Shown piece after piece: positions 16,792-27,576 of a stretch of DNA of 64,000 nt. Within the stretch, counting starts at the first letter, position 1. The number at the start of each line of letters is the position of its first letter. The DNA comes from Nannocystis sp. (lineage in GTDB: Bacteria; Myxococcota_A; Polyangia; Nannocystales; Nannocystaceae): positions 744,001 to 808,000 of the forward strand of contig NZ_JADJNN010000001.1 in NCBI RefSeq assembly GCF_016714285.1. The letters run 5' to 3'. The notes beneath the pieces were generated by a model. That model searched no databases. It was not told the DNA's origin and saw only the letters and a program-made list of their open reading frames with translations. Both the position numbers and the translations under genes were made by a program.

Positions 16792-17034
16792 ATGCCAGGA
16801 TGCCGCCGCGTGCCCTTGCTCGTCATCCTGATCGCGATCCTGGTCGCCGGCGGATACGCGGCGTTCAGCCGCTCCCTCGCCCACCGCGAGCGCATGGCCG
16901 AGCTCGAGGCGAAGCGACCGCACGTGCTCCTGCAGCTGCCCCCGGGCGACCCGGGCAACGCCGATCGCCTCACCGAGGAGATCCTGGCGGCGTGCAAGGA
17001 GAAGGGCATCGAGGTCGACCTCGAGCTGCGCTGA
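16792..17034 (+). CDS. Small single-span membrane protein (80 aa)
   Basis: Thirty bases after the kinase. The N-terminal segment PLLVILIAILVAGGYAAF is a clear membrane span, followed by a basic helix (HRERMAELEAKR) and a short C-terminal domain ending in KEKGIEVDLELR. ATG at 16792 is taken as the start; a GTG at 16810 is possible. No family recognised. Its position suggests it belongs with the FHA/kinase genes. Confidence 0.6.
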   Translation: MPGCRRVPLLVILIAILVAGGYAAFSRSLAHRERMAELEAKRPHVLLQLPPGDPGNADRLTEEILAACKEKGIEVDLELR

Positions 17035-17068
17035 TCGCCTGCGCTGATCGCCTGTCCCGAAGGCCAGC

Positions 17069-18289
17069 TCAGGTGCCGGGCGAGAGCAGGGTCCAGCGGC
17101 CGTCGTCGATGGTGGCGCTGAGCACCCGCACGGCGTCGAGCCACTGCTCGGCGCGCGGCGGGGCGCCGACGCCGAGCAAGGTCCGGCGCGCGCCGGCGGG
17201 CGTACGCGCCTCGGTCTCGACGATCGCCCGGCGGCCCTCCTCGATGCGGCGCAGCAGCCAGGGCAGCCACGGGCTCGGGTCCTCGGCGCGGATGATGAGC
17301 ACGCCGCCCTCGCCGATCTCACCGAGGCGACCGGTCGCCTGCTCGCGGGTGTCGGCGTCGCCGATCGCAAGCGAGGGCACGCCCAGCGCCTGCGCCACCG
17401 CCTCGGCGTAGCCGCTGGCGCGCAGCAGCAGCGCGAGGCTGCCGGGCTCGAAGGCGGCGAGCAGCTCGGCCATGTCCTCGCGGCGCGGGGCCGAGCCCGC
17501 CGAGGCCAGCGACGCCGCCGACGCCGCGGACGCCGCCGACGCCGCTGAGGCCGCCGACGCCGATGGATGCTGCAGCGGCAGCTGACGGGTGGAGGGCGCG
17601 GCGACGCTGACCGGCTGGGCGCCGCCGCGGCGACGACCCTCGCGGGTCCAGCTCGCGCGGGCCTCGGCCTGCGACTCGACCCCGACCCGACTCGCGTCGC
17701 TGCGGGCGACCAGCTGGCGCGGCCACGCCGGCAGCGGCTTGCTGTCCGGAGGGACAGGTCGCAGCGCGGCCAGGCGCAGGGCCGCGATCGGGCGCTCCTC
17801 GGCCAGCGGCTCGGCGAGGGCGAGGTGGGCCGCCGCCGCGTCGTCGTCGAAGTTGATGTCGATGTCGATCTCGGAGGGGCCCGAGGACGCGGTCCGGCGG
17901 ATCCGCGGGATGTCCTGCGCGTCGAGCTCGTCCGGCTCGATCGGGATCTGGACGCTGTCGCTGGCGTCGAACAGGTCGCCCTGCGGGCAGGCGCGCACCG
18001 ACACGACCTCGCTCGCGGTCTCGCCGACGAGGTGCCACGTGAAGGGTCCGACCACGAGGTCGAACTTCACCGCCTCACCGAGCGCGAGGTCCACCTGCTG
18101 CTCGGTGCTCAGCAGCTCGCTGAGCTCGTCGGAGATCGCGGTGCCGCCGATCGCGGCCCCGAGCTCGGCGCTGCTGCCATCGAGCAGACGCATGCGCACC
18201 GGTCGATCGGTCTCGATGAGAACCTCGGCCGGGCGACGCGCGCTCGCCTCGTGCAGCAGCGTGGACAGGAGCCCCACGCGGCGAACCAT
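17069..18289 (-). CDS. Degenerate PilT/GspE-like N-domain protein
   Basis: 406 residues. Residues 1-100 resemble the N-terminal domain of PilT-type ATPases: LLHEASARRPAEVLIETDRP, then ISDELSELLSTEQQVDLALG, then GPFTWHLVGE. A disordered middle contains an Ala/Ser run (SAASAASAASAASAAS) and an acidic patch (EIDIDINFDDD). The C-terminal 140 residues include GVLIIRAEDPSPWLPWLLRR but no Walker A, so ATPase activity is unlikely. A binding or regulatory role is possible, for example cyclic-nucleotide or pilus-related; the evidence does not decide. A dispersed palindrome encodes VPPDS at about residue 180. Confidence 0.65.
   Translation of the reverse strand: MVRRVGLLSTLLHEASARRPAEVLIETDRPVRMRLLDGSSAELGAAIGGTAISDELSELLSTEQQVDLALGEAVKFDLVVGPFTWHLVGETASEVVSVRACPQGDLFDASDSVQIPIEPDELDAQDIPRIRRTASSGPSEIDIDINFDDDAAAAHLALAEPLAEERPIAALRLAALRPVPPDSKPLPAWPRQLVARSDASRVGVESQAEARASWTREGRRRGGAQPVSVAAPSTRQLPLQHPSASAASAASAASAASAASLASAGSAPRREDMAELLAAFEPGSLALLLRASGYAEAVAQALGVPSLAIGDADTREQATGRLGEIGEGGVLIIRAEDPSPWLPWLLRRIEEGRRAIVETEARTPAGARRTLLGVGAPPRAEQWLDAVRVLSATIDDGRWTLLSPGT
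17741..17762. repeat. Dispersed palindrome
   Basis: CTGTCCGGAGGGACAGGT; encodes RPVPPDSKP (minus strand) in the PilT-N-like protein. Confidence 0.8.
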
Positions 18290-18426
18290 AACAAACTCGC
18301 GCAGGTCACGGTCAAGCGCCGTGCGGCGGGAGACCCGGGTCTGCGCCTGCCTCCAGCCGTCTGGCCCGAGTCTGACCCCGGGTCCGGAGCAGGTCCGCGA
18401 TCGCGTCGCCCGCGCATGATCTCGGG

Positions 18427-18432
18427 TACAGT
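18427..18432 (+). promoter_or_regulatory. -10-like box of the cardiolipin synthase gene
   Basis: TACAGT ends nine bases before the GTG at 18442. There is no convincing -35. Confidence 0.4.
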
Positions 18433-18441
18433 GCGCGGCGC

Positions 18442-19926
18442 GTGCTTGACTTCGTGCATGAGCGCTGGTTGCTCGAGCTGCTCACGCTCGTGTGGATGGT
18501 CGTGATCACCGGCTTCGTGGTGCTCGAGCGCCGACGCCCGGTGTCGACGATGGCCTGGCTCCTGGCGCTGATCTTCCTGCCCTTCGTCGGGCTCGTGCTC
18601 TACGTCGTGTTCGGCCGCCTGCGTGTGCGCAAGCGCCGGCGCCTGCGAGCGCGCCGCGGCGTGCAGCCGACCACCGCGACCAGCCAGCTGGCGCCGCTCG
18701 AGACGCCGCTCTCGGAGCTCGACCCGACGCTGCGCGGCCTGGTCAAGCTGGCGATGAACGCCACCGACGCGCCGCTGCGTCGGGCCAGCACCGTCGACCT
18801 CCTGCCGGTGCCCGAGGCCGCCTACGACGCGATGGAGGCGGCGATGCTGGCGGCCGAGCGATCGATCCTCTTGCAGTACTACATCTGGCGCGACGACGGC
18901 GTCGGCAACCGGTGGATCGATCTGCTGTGCGACAAGGCCCGCGCCGGGGTCCAGGTGCGCCTCCTCTACGACGACTTCGGCTGCCTCGCCAGCTCCAACG
19001 CGATGTTCGAGCGCCTGCGGGCGGCGGGCGGGCAGGTGCTGCCCTTCGGGCGCCTGCGCCTGCGCCTGCGCTGGAGCGGCCGGATCAACTTCCGCAACCA
19101 CCGCAAGATCATGGTGGTCGACGGCGCGATCGGCTTCACCGGCGGGCTCAACGTCGGCGACGAGTACCTCGGCCGCGCGCCCGACGGCCGCAAGTGGATC
19201 GACCTCCACCTGCGCCTCACCGGCGACGCCGTGCTCGGCTTGCACGCGATCTTCCTCGAGGACTGGCTGGCCGCCACCGGCGAGACCCTCGACCTCAGCC
19301 CCGACGACCCGCGCATCGAGAAGGACATCCTGCGCGAGCTGATCGAGCGCCCCTTCGAGGGCTCCTGCGGCCCGCTGATCCAGATCATCCCGTCGGGCCC
19401 CGACCTCATGCCCGGCCTCGGCATCGCCGCCCAGTTCGTCGCCGCGATCAGCACGGCGACGGAGCGGTGCTGGATCGCCACCCCGTACTTCGTCCCCGAC
19501 GACGCCCTGAACCTCGCGCTCAAGACCGCGGCGCTGCGCGGGGTCGACGTGCGCGTGCTCGTGCCGCTGCCGCGCAACAACGACTCACGCCTGGTCAGCC
19601 TGGCCGCGCGCAGCTACTACGACGAGTTCATCGAGGCCGGCGTGCGCATCTACGAGTTCATCCCCGGCATGCTGCACTCGAAGTACCTGCTGGTCGACCA
19701 CACCGTCGCGGCGATCGGCTCGGCCAACATGGACGTGCGCAGCTTCTACATCAACTACGAGGTCACGGCGATGCTCTACGACCAGGGCGTCACCGACCAG
19801 CTCGCCGAGGTGTTCACCGGCTACCTGAGCTCCGCGCTCGAGGTCCGCCGCGCCTCAAGACGCCGCCTGCCGCTGTACCAGCGGCTCGGCGAGTCGATCG
19901 CCCGCACGCTCTCGCCGCTGCTGTAG
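18442..19926 (+). CDS. cls: Cardiolipin synthase (two HKD/PLD domains)
   Basis: 494 residues. Two N-terminal membrane spans (LLELLTLVWMVVITGFVVL and MAWLLALIFLPFVGLVLYVV) are followed by two phospholipase-D motifs: NHRKIMVVDGAIGFTGG at about residue 219 and HSKYLLVDHTVAAIGSAN at about 411. This is the standard bacterial Cls architecture; the enzyme makes cardiolipin from phosphatidylglycerol at the inner membrane. The GTG start matches the position of the first span. The downstream gene is convergent, with only 20 bp between stops. Confidence 0.95.
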   Translation: MLDFVHERWLLELLTLVWMVVITGFVVLERRRPVSTMAWLLALIFLPFVGLVLYVVFGRLRVRKRRRLRARRGVQPTTATSQLAPLETPLSELDPTLRGLVKLAMNATDAPLRRASTVDLLPVPEAAYDAMEAAMLAAERSILLQYYIWRDDGVGNRWIDLLCDKARAGVQVRLLYDDFGCLASSNAMFERLRAAGGQVLPFGRLRLRLRWSGRINFRNHRKIMVVDGAIGFTGGLNVGDEYLGRAPDGRKWIDLHLRLTGDAVLGLHAIFLEDWLAATGETLDLSPDDPRIEKDILRELIERPFEGSCGPLIQIIPSGPDLMPGLGIAAQFVAAISTATERCWIATPYFVPDDALNLALKTAALRGVDVRVLVPLPRNNDSRLVSLAARSYYDEFIEAGVRIYEFIPGMLHSKYLLVDHTVAAIGSANMDVRSFYINYEVTAMLYDQGVTDQLAEVFTGYLSSALEVRRASRRRLPLYQRLGESIARTLSPLL

Positions 19927-19946
19927 GCCGCCGTACTGACCTGGCC

Positions 19947-22006
<2,060 letters not shown>

Positions 22007-22064
22007 GTCCGCTTCTACCGCAAAGCCAGCGCGGCTCGCGACCCGTCGGCTGCATCACCTGCGA

Positions 22065-22502
22065 TCACACCGACGATCCGGGCCGCCGATCGCCGCGCCG
22101 CACCAGCGCCCCGGCCACGAGGGCCCCGAGCAGCATCAGCGCCCCCGCCGGCACCACCAGCACCGGCAGCCCCGGATCGGTCGGCCCGTGCCACAGCCCG
22201 CCGACGATGAAGCCGAGCCCGACCAGCAGCGCCCCGAGCAGCGCCGCCGGACGGATCGCCCGCGCCCACGGATCGGGCGTGCCGAGCCGCTCGAGCGCGA
22301 GCCCAAGGCCGAGGTTGAGCAGCGCCAGCAGCCCGCCGTGCGCGTGCCCGAGGCGCAGGAACTCGCGGCGCAGCGGGTCGTCGACCCAGCCGCCGAGGCG
22401 CAGCCCGATCATCGCCTCGAGCCACAGCCCCGTCGCCAGGAACAGCGCCGCGAGGGCCAGCGAGAGGCGCAGGTGTCGCTCCGGGCTCACGCGTCGCAGC
22501 AT
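22065..22502 (-). CDS. Four-span membrane protein, unknown
   Basis: 145 residues from the ATG at 22502. A GTG at 22559 is possible, but its extension lies in a TCACTC/GTCGC repeat. About four hydrophobic helices: LSLALAALFLATGLWLEA, AHGGLLALLNLGLGLAL, AALLGALLVGLGFIVGGLW and LVVPAGALMLLGALVAGALV. A GHAHG motif at the second helix could bind metal or heme, but no family is recognised. It follows the 8-heme cytochrome gene on the same strand by about 70 bp, so it may belong with it. Confidence 0.6.
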   Translation of the reverse strand: MLRRVSPERHLRLSLALAALFLATGLWLEAMIGLRLGGWVDDPLRREFLRLGHAHGGLLALLNLGLGLALERLGTPDPWARAIRPAALLGALLVGLGFIVGGLWHGPTDPGLPVLVVPAGALMLLGALVAGALVRRGDRRPGSSV

Positions 22503-22571
22503 ACCCGGGCGCCCGCGCGGCGTCGCCTCACTCGTCGCCCTGCTCGTCGCCTCACTCACCGCCTCGTCGCC

Positions 22572-24398
22572 TCACTCACCGATCGACAGCAGCGACGCGT
22601 CCTGCCGGGCCTCGAGCGCCAGCCGCCGCTCCTCCGCCAGCGGCCCCGGCCCGAGCCGCGCCCGCAGGGCGTCGACCGCGGGCAGCCGCGTCGCCGCCTC
22701 CGCGTGCGGGTCGTAGGCGATGATCAGCTCACTCAGCTTCGGGTCCATCCCCTGCCCCGCAGCCAGCCGCTGCATCGCCCGCCACGCCATCCAGCGTACC
22801 GCCGGGTAGCCGTCCTCGAGCGCGTCGACCAGCCAGGCCAGCCGCGTCGTCGCCGGCACCGGCACCTCCGGCCGCGCCAGCGCGTGCGCGGCGAGCCCCC
22901 GCTGCACCGGATCGCCGCCGTGCAGATCGAGCAGCACGCGCGGCGCCCAGGCCTCCTCGCTCGCCTCTTCACCCGCAGCCGTGCCCGCCAGCCCGAGCTG
23001 CGGCAGCTGCTCCGCCGCCCACCGGCGCGAGCGATCGACGTGACACTGCGTGCACGCGTCGGGCTGATCGTGACGCCCGACCCAGGCCCCCGGATCGGGG
23101 CTGCTGATGCGGTGGCTGATCATCCCCTCGAGCAGCCCGTAGGTGATCCGCGGCATGTGACAGCCCTGGCAATCGATCGCGGCCCCGTGCCCGCCGTGCC
23201 CCGGATCCAGCGCGTGGCAGCCGGCGCACGCCGCCTGGCCCGCGCGACCCGCCCGGACCTGCATGTCGGGTCGCTCGCCGTGCATGTCGTGGCAATGGTT
23301 GCAGCCGAGCCCGCCCGCCTGACCGTCCTGGTAGCAGGGCGACTGCAGCAGGCCCTGATACTCGTAGGCCGACAGCCGCGGCGTGCCGTCCGGCCAGAAG
23401 CGGGTCGCGAACGGCGTCTCGTCCGAACCACCGACCCGCGAGTCGGCGAAGATCGGCCGCGAGCGCGCCGCCAGATCCTCGCCCGGCAGAAAGCCGTCGC
23501 CCGCGCGCAGCACCGCCGCGACGTCGGCCGCGATGCGGTTGCCGTGGCAGCGCCCGCACGCGCCGCTCTCCGCCCGCGGCGTCATCCGCCCCGGGTCGGC
23601 GATCGCCGGATCACCCGCGCCGCCGAGCAGGCGCCGCGCTGGATCGGCCTGACGCGCCACGTGGGCGCCCGCGGGCCCGTGACACGCCTCGCACGCGATC
23701 CCGAATTCGCCGACCCGGCTCGCAAACCACGCCTGTCCTTCGGGACCTGTCCCGTGCGACCGGTCCGAAAGGCCAGGCACCGGCTCCGTGTTGTGGCACA
23801 GGATGCAGTTGTCGTTCCAGCGGCTGAAGTGGCGCAGGTAGTCGTCGGCGTCGCCGGGCTCGCCCTCCGGCTCGAGGAAGGCCGCGTTCATCGGGATCCA
23901 GCGCCGCTCGCCCAGGTGCCACGCGACCGGCAGGCGCCACAGCTCGCCCGGCCCGCCGCCGCGGTCGACCCGGGCGACGTACTGCTGGTAGCGGTGGCTG
24001 CCGACCGTGAGCGCCACATCGAGGTCGAGCAGCGGCGCCCCGCCCTCCACCGACTCCACCCGCAGGTGCGGCAGCCCGAAGTTGCTGCGCGTCATCGTCG
24101 CGCGAAAGCCCTGGTACAGCAGCGACTCGCCCGCGAAGGGCGCCAGCACGGCCGCGCCGGACGCCGGCTGCGTCATCGTGCGGTGGTAGCTGCGCCGCCA
24201 GCTGGTCGCCTGCGCCGGGTGACACGCGACGCAGCTGGACGAGCCCGCGAGCCCGCCCGCCCGGCGATCGATCGGCGCCCACGCGCCCGGCTCGCGCGCC
24301 GTCCATATCAGCCCGAGCACCGCCACCGCCAGCCACGCCAGCGCCGGCCCGAACAGCCACAGCCCCGGCCCCGCGCGACGCAGCAGCGAGCGCGTCAC
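22572..24398 (-). CDS. Octaheme c-type cytochrome with HEAT-like C-terminus
   Basis: 608 residues. GTG start at 24398 overlaps the stop of the kinase-FHA gene (GTGA). One N-terminal membrane span (WLFGPALAWLAVAVLGLIW). Eight CxxCH heme sites: CVACH, CILCH, CEACH, CGRCH, CNHCH, CAGCH, CQGCH and CTQCH. The last 120 residues are helical with HEAT-like spacing (AAHALARPEV, AVRWMAWRAMQRLA), as in several cytochrome families with cytochrome c554/NrfA-like modules. It is likely periplasmic and membrane-anchored, moving electrons in respiration. The substrate is not evident. A dispersed palindrome at 23731-23780 inserts VPGLSDRSHGTGPEGQA between hemes two and three. Confidence 0.9.
   Translation of the reverse strand: MTRSLLRRAGPGLWLFGPALAWLAVAVLGLIWTAREPGAWAPIDRRAGGLAGSSSCVACHPAQATSWRRSYHRTMTQPASGAAVLAPFAGESLLYQGFRATMTRSNFGLPHLRVESVEGGAPLLDLDVALTVGSHRYQQYVARVDRGGGPGELWRLPVAWHLGERRWIPMNAAFLEPEGEPGDADDYLRHFSRWNDNCILCHNTEPVPGLSDRSHGTGPEGQAWFASRVGEFGIACEACHGPAGAHVARQADPARRLLGGAGDPAIADPGRMTPRAESGACGRCHGNRIAADVAAVLRAGDGFLPGEDLAARSRPIFADSRVGGSDETPFATRFWPDGTPRLSAYEYQGLLQSPCYQDGQAGGLGCNHCHDMHGERPDMQVRAGRAGQAACAGCHALDPGHGGHGAAIDCQGCHMPRITYGLLEGMISHRISSPDPGAWVGRHDQPDACTQCHVDRSRRWAAEQLPQLGLAGTAAGEEASEEAWAPRVLLDLHGGDPVQRGLAAHALARPEVPVPATTRLAWLVDALEDGYPAVRWMAWRAMQRLAAGQGMDPKLSELIIAYDPHAEAATRLPAVDALRARLGPGPLAEERRLALEARQDASLLSIGE
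23731..23780. repeat. Dispersed palindrome, compound
   Basis: CCTGTCCTTCGGGACCTGTC continues into a GGTCCGAAAGGCCAGG second palindrome, inside the octaheme cytochrome gene. Confidence 0.8.
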
Positions 24399-25621
24399 GG
24401 CGCTGACAGGCGGACCGCGACGTTGCGGTTGTAGAGGGTGAACACCGAGGTCTGGCCGCCGGCCGCGAACGGCATCGGCACGCCCGCCGCGAGCGCCCGC
24501 CCCTGAAACAGCGTGCCGTTCTGGGAGTGCAGGTCGGCGGCCCAGATCCGTCCGCGGTGCAGGTACACCGCCGCGTGCAGGCGGCTCAGCCGCGGCGAGT
24601 TGAGCACCACCTGACACGCCTCGTGGCGCCCGAGCACCAGCGGTCCGTGGCGCAGGTCGAAGCGCTGGCGCGACTCGCCGTCGAGGATGATCTCCGCGAT
24701 CGGGTGCGGCGCGGGCGGGAACAGCGGGGCCAGGTCAGCGGGGTCGGCCGGCTCGAACAGGCCGTCGGCGCGGGCCGCCTTCTCGAACTCGCGCGACATC
24801 TCCTCCGAGCTGCCGTAACGCAGGCGCGGCTCCTTGGCCATCGCCTTCTTCATGAAGGCGTCGAGGTTCGGCGTCGCGTAGGTCGCCGCCGTCTTGGTCG
24901 CGCTCGGGGCCCCGCCGGCCCGCAGGCGCCGCGGGATCTGCAGCTCGGGCACCGGCGACTCGAGGTGCTGACGCAGCAGCTCCGGGATCGTCCGGCCCTC
25001 GTAGGGTCGCCGCCCGGCGAGCAGCTCGAACGCGATGATCGCCATCGCGTAGCGGTCGGTCGCCGGGCCCACGCTCTTGGTGTCGCGGCACTGCTCCGGG
25101 CTCATGTAGTGCGGCGTGCCAAACACCGAGCCGCTGGCCGTCGCCGTCTCCTGGGCCAGCCACTTGGCGATCCCCAGGTCGATGATGATCGGCTCCCAGC
25201 CGTCGACCGCGCTGCGCAGCAGCACGTTCTCGGGCTTGATGTCGCGGTGGACCACGCCGAGGCCGTGGAGGTCGTCGAGGCTCTGGCCCACGCCCGTGAG
25301 CAGGCGGTGCACCGACCAACAATCACCGGGCCCGATCACCGCCGACGGGATCAGCCCGTCGACGAACTCCATCGCCATCCACGTGCGCCCGAACTCGTCG
25401 AGGCCCCACTCCTCGACCTTGATGACGCCGGGGAAGTTGGCCTTGGTCATCAGCTCGGCCTCGCGGCGGAACCGGATCGCCGCCTGGCTGCCCTCGTGCA
25501 GCTCGGCGCGCAGCCACTTCACGACCAGCAGGCGGCGCTGCGTCACGTCGACGCACAGGTGCACGTCGCCCATCGATCCCTCGCCGAGCGGTCGGATCTT
25601 GCGATACGGGCAGCCGGCCAT
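24395..25621 (-). CDS. Ser/Thr protein kinase with C-terminal FHA domain
   Basis: 408 residues. Kinase motifs: GEGSMGDVH loop, VVKW lysine, HRDIKPENVLL, DLG in place of DFG, and TPHYMSPEQ. The FHA domain occupies about residues 325-400: LVLGRHEACQVVLNSPRLSRLHA, then SQNGTLFQG. No membrane span, so cytoplasmic. The stop overlaps the GTG of the octaheme cytochrome, so kinase and cytochrome are translationally coupled, an unusual pairing. A TACACT box (25631-25636, minus strand) ends nine bases before the ATG, inside the 3' end of the upstream gene. Confidence 0.93.
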   Translation of the reverse strand: MAGCPYRKIRPLGEGSMGDVHLCVDVTQRRLLVVKWLRAELHEGSQAAIRFRREAELMTKANFPGVIKVEEWGLDEFGRTWMAMEFVDGLIPSAVIGPGDCWSVHRLLTGVGQSLDDLHGLGVVHRDIKPENVLLRSAVDGWEPIIIDLGIAKWLAQETATASGSVFGTPHYMSPEQCRDTKSVGPATDRYAMAIIAFELLAGRRPYEGRTIPELLRQHLESPVPELQIPRRLRAGGAPSATKTAATYATPNLDAFMKKAMAKEPRLRYGSSEEMSREFEKAARADGLFEPADPADLAPLFPPAPHPIAEIILDGESRQRFDLRHGPLVLGRHEACQVVLNSPRLSRLHAAVYLHRGRIWAADLHSQNGTLFQGRALAAGVPMPFAAGGQTSVFTLYNRNVAVRLSAP

Positions 25622-25630
25622 GCGTCCGCG

Positions 25631-25636
25631 AGTGTA
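25631..25636 (-). promoter_or_regulatory. -10-like box of the kinase-FHA gene
   Basis: TACACT ends nine bases before the ATG at 25621 and abuts the stop codon of the TPR lipoprotein gene (25637). Confidence 0.4.
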
Positions 25637-27334
25637 CTACAGCTCGAGCGAGAGCTTGGTGTAGGGCTCGGTGACCAGCACCATCGTCCGCTTGCCGACG
25701 CGCAGCGTCACCAGCCCCGGTTCGCGCACTGTGACCTCGCTGCTGCCGCCTGCGGGCAGGGCCACCGTCTCCTCGAAGTCCCCCGGACCCTTGATCACCA
25801 CCTCCCCGCCCGAGCCCCGCAGCTTCAGGACCGTCGTCGAGTCCGGGTTGAACTCGACCGGGAACGGATAAAACGACCGGATCTGGCGCTCGAGATTGTC
25901 CATGCGACCGTCGATCCCGGGCCCGCGGAACAGGTAGCCCTCGCCGAGGCCCTTGGCCTGCTCACGCGCCCAGGCCAGCTCGCTGAGCGCCTCGCCGTAG
26001 CGGTTGATCTCGTCGTTCGGGTACTTCACGAGGCCGAACTTCTTGACCTGCTTCGCAGCGTTCCGCGGCAGCTTCTCGACCGGCGACACGAACAACATCT
26101 CGGCCATCGCCACGTGCACCTCGGGCTGCTCCGAGCTCGCCGCCTGGGCCCGGGCCAGCGCCGCGCGGGCCCCCTCGAGGTCGTCCTCGCCGAGCTTGTC
26201 GTGCACCACCATGCTCTCGAGGATCGCCGTCACCTCGTTGTAGCCCTTGGTGTCCTTGGGCAGCGCCGCCAGCACCTGCTGCGCCTTGGCGATCTCCTTC
26301 AGGCCCGCCATCGCCAGCGCCCGCAGCAGCTTGATCTTGTTGTCGTCGACCGCGAACTCCATCGCCTGGCGGAAGTTGTCGTCGGCCTCGACGATCTTCC
26401 CCTCGCGCAGGAATTTCACCCCGATCAGGCGGTACACGTCGGCGAGGAAGCGCTCGAAGTCGGCCTTGCGGTGGGCCGGCAGGGTGCTCTCGTACTTCGC
26501 CCCGAGCAGGTGCCGCGCGCGGGCCAGGCCGAGATCCGTCTGGCCCTCCCGGTGCAGCTGCTGGGTGACCCGCAGCTGCAGCGTGTACCACTCGTCGCCG
26601 CCCGCCCCCGGCGGGAACAGGTTCAGCCAGCGGTCGATCGTCGCCACGTCGCCGCGAGGCACCGCCGCCAGCACGCCCTTCTCACGCAGCGCCCGGAAGG
26701 CCGCCTGCGACGGGCCGTCATCGTCGCGGATCAGCGGCACCGCGGCCTCGACCGCCTTGAGCGTCGCCTCGAGGTCGCCCTCGGCGTCGTAGAGCCGGGC
26801 GATCGTCAGCGCCGTGCTCACGTCGGGCACCAGCGCCTGCGCCTTCTGGTAGTCGTCGCGCGCCGCCGCCATCTCCTTGGCCTGCTCGCGCTTCGCGGCC
26901 CGTTGCAGCAGCAGCACGCTCAGGTAGCGCTTGCACAGCCCGCAGCCCTCGGTGCTCAGCGTGGTGATCGCCGCGTCGAGCTGCCCCTGCTCGGCCTGCG
27001 CCCGCCCGAGCCCGTCGATCGCCTTGTCGTCGCCCGCGTCCAGCTCGAGCGCCTCGCGGAACAACTTCTCGGCCGCCGCCGCGTCGCCCTTCTTCAGCTT
27101 GGCGTGGGCCAGCGTCACCTTGAGCCCGGCCAGCTCCTTCGCCGCCTTGTTGCGATCCACCGGGTCGCCGGTCAGCGCCGTACGGTAGTACTGCTCCGCC
27201 TTCGGGTAGTCCCGGGCGTCACGCGCCACGCGGGCCCGCTCGAGCGCCGAGGCGCAACCCCCGAGGGCGAGCACGAGCGCGAGCGACGAGACGAGACGAA
27301 GAAGCGGGATCTGAACAGATCGGCGGCCAGGCAT
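25637..27334 (-). CDS. TPR-repeat lipoprotein
   Basis: 565 residues. Signal peptide with lipobox LGGC (Cys27). At least three recognisable TPR units early (DYPKAEQYYRTALTGDP, DAAAAEKLFREALELDAGD, GQLDAAITTLSTEGCG), followed by degenerate helical repeats. The C-terminal 90 residues are beta-rich (STTVLKLRGSGGEVVIKGPG, VTLRVGKRTMVLV) and resemble a PEGA-like or small carbohydrate-binding sandwich. It is probably an envelope assembly or scaffold protein; the partner is unknown. A TAGAGT box lies about 12 bases before the ATG. The kinase-FHA gene follows after 15 bp. Confidence 0.8.
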   Translation of the reverse strand: MPGRRSVQIPLLRLVSSLALVLALGGCASALERARVARDARDYPKAEQYYRTALTGDPVDRNKAAKELAGLKVTLAHAKLKKGDAAAAEKLFREALELDAGDDKAIDGLGRAQAEQGQLDAAITTLSTEGCGLCKRYLSVLLLQRAAKREQAKEMAAARDDYQKAQALVPDVSTALTIARLYDAEGDLEATLKAVEAAVPLIRDDDGPSQAAFRALREKGVLAAVPRGDVATIDRWLNLFPPGAGGDEWYTLQLRVTQQLHREGQTDLGLARARHLLGAKYESTLPAHRKADFERFLADVYRLIGVKFLREGKIVEADDNFRQAMEFAVDDNKIKLLRALAMAGLKEIAKAQQVLAALPKDTKGYNEVTAILESMVVHDKLGEDDLEGARAALARAQAASSEQPEVHVAMAEMLFVSPVEKLPRNAAKQVKKFGLVKYPNDEINRYGEALSELAWAREQAKGLGEGYLFRGPGIDGRMDNLERQIRSFYPFPVEFNPDSTTVLKLRGSGGEVVIKGPGDFEETVALPAGGSSEVTVREPGLVTLRVGKRTMVLVTEPYTKLSLEL

Positions 27335-27576
27335 TGAACGAGCCGCACTCTACCAGGCCCCGGCGCGCTTTCGCAGAGCTGCGCGGACACCGCTGCAACT
27401 GTGCCCGGCTCCAGCCGCCGCAACGGCGCTTGCGCGATCTCGCGCTGGGCATCCGCTCGCGTCGGGTCCTCGACGCGTGAGCCTTGTCCCGCCCCCGAGC
27501 TTGTGGCACCCGGTCTGCTGCCTCCCTGCCGCTTGCCCGGCCCGACGCGAAGGGCTAGCACCGGTCCTCTCCCGCG

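Noticed and set aside
22065..22559. Upstream GTG start for the four-span membrane protein
   Set aside because: The added 19 residues come from a TCACTC/GTCGC repeat with no hydrophobic or signal character. The ATG at 22502 precedes the first helix directly.
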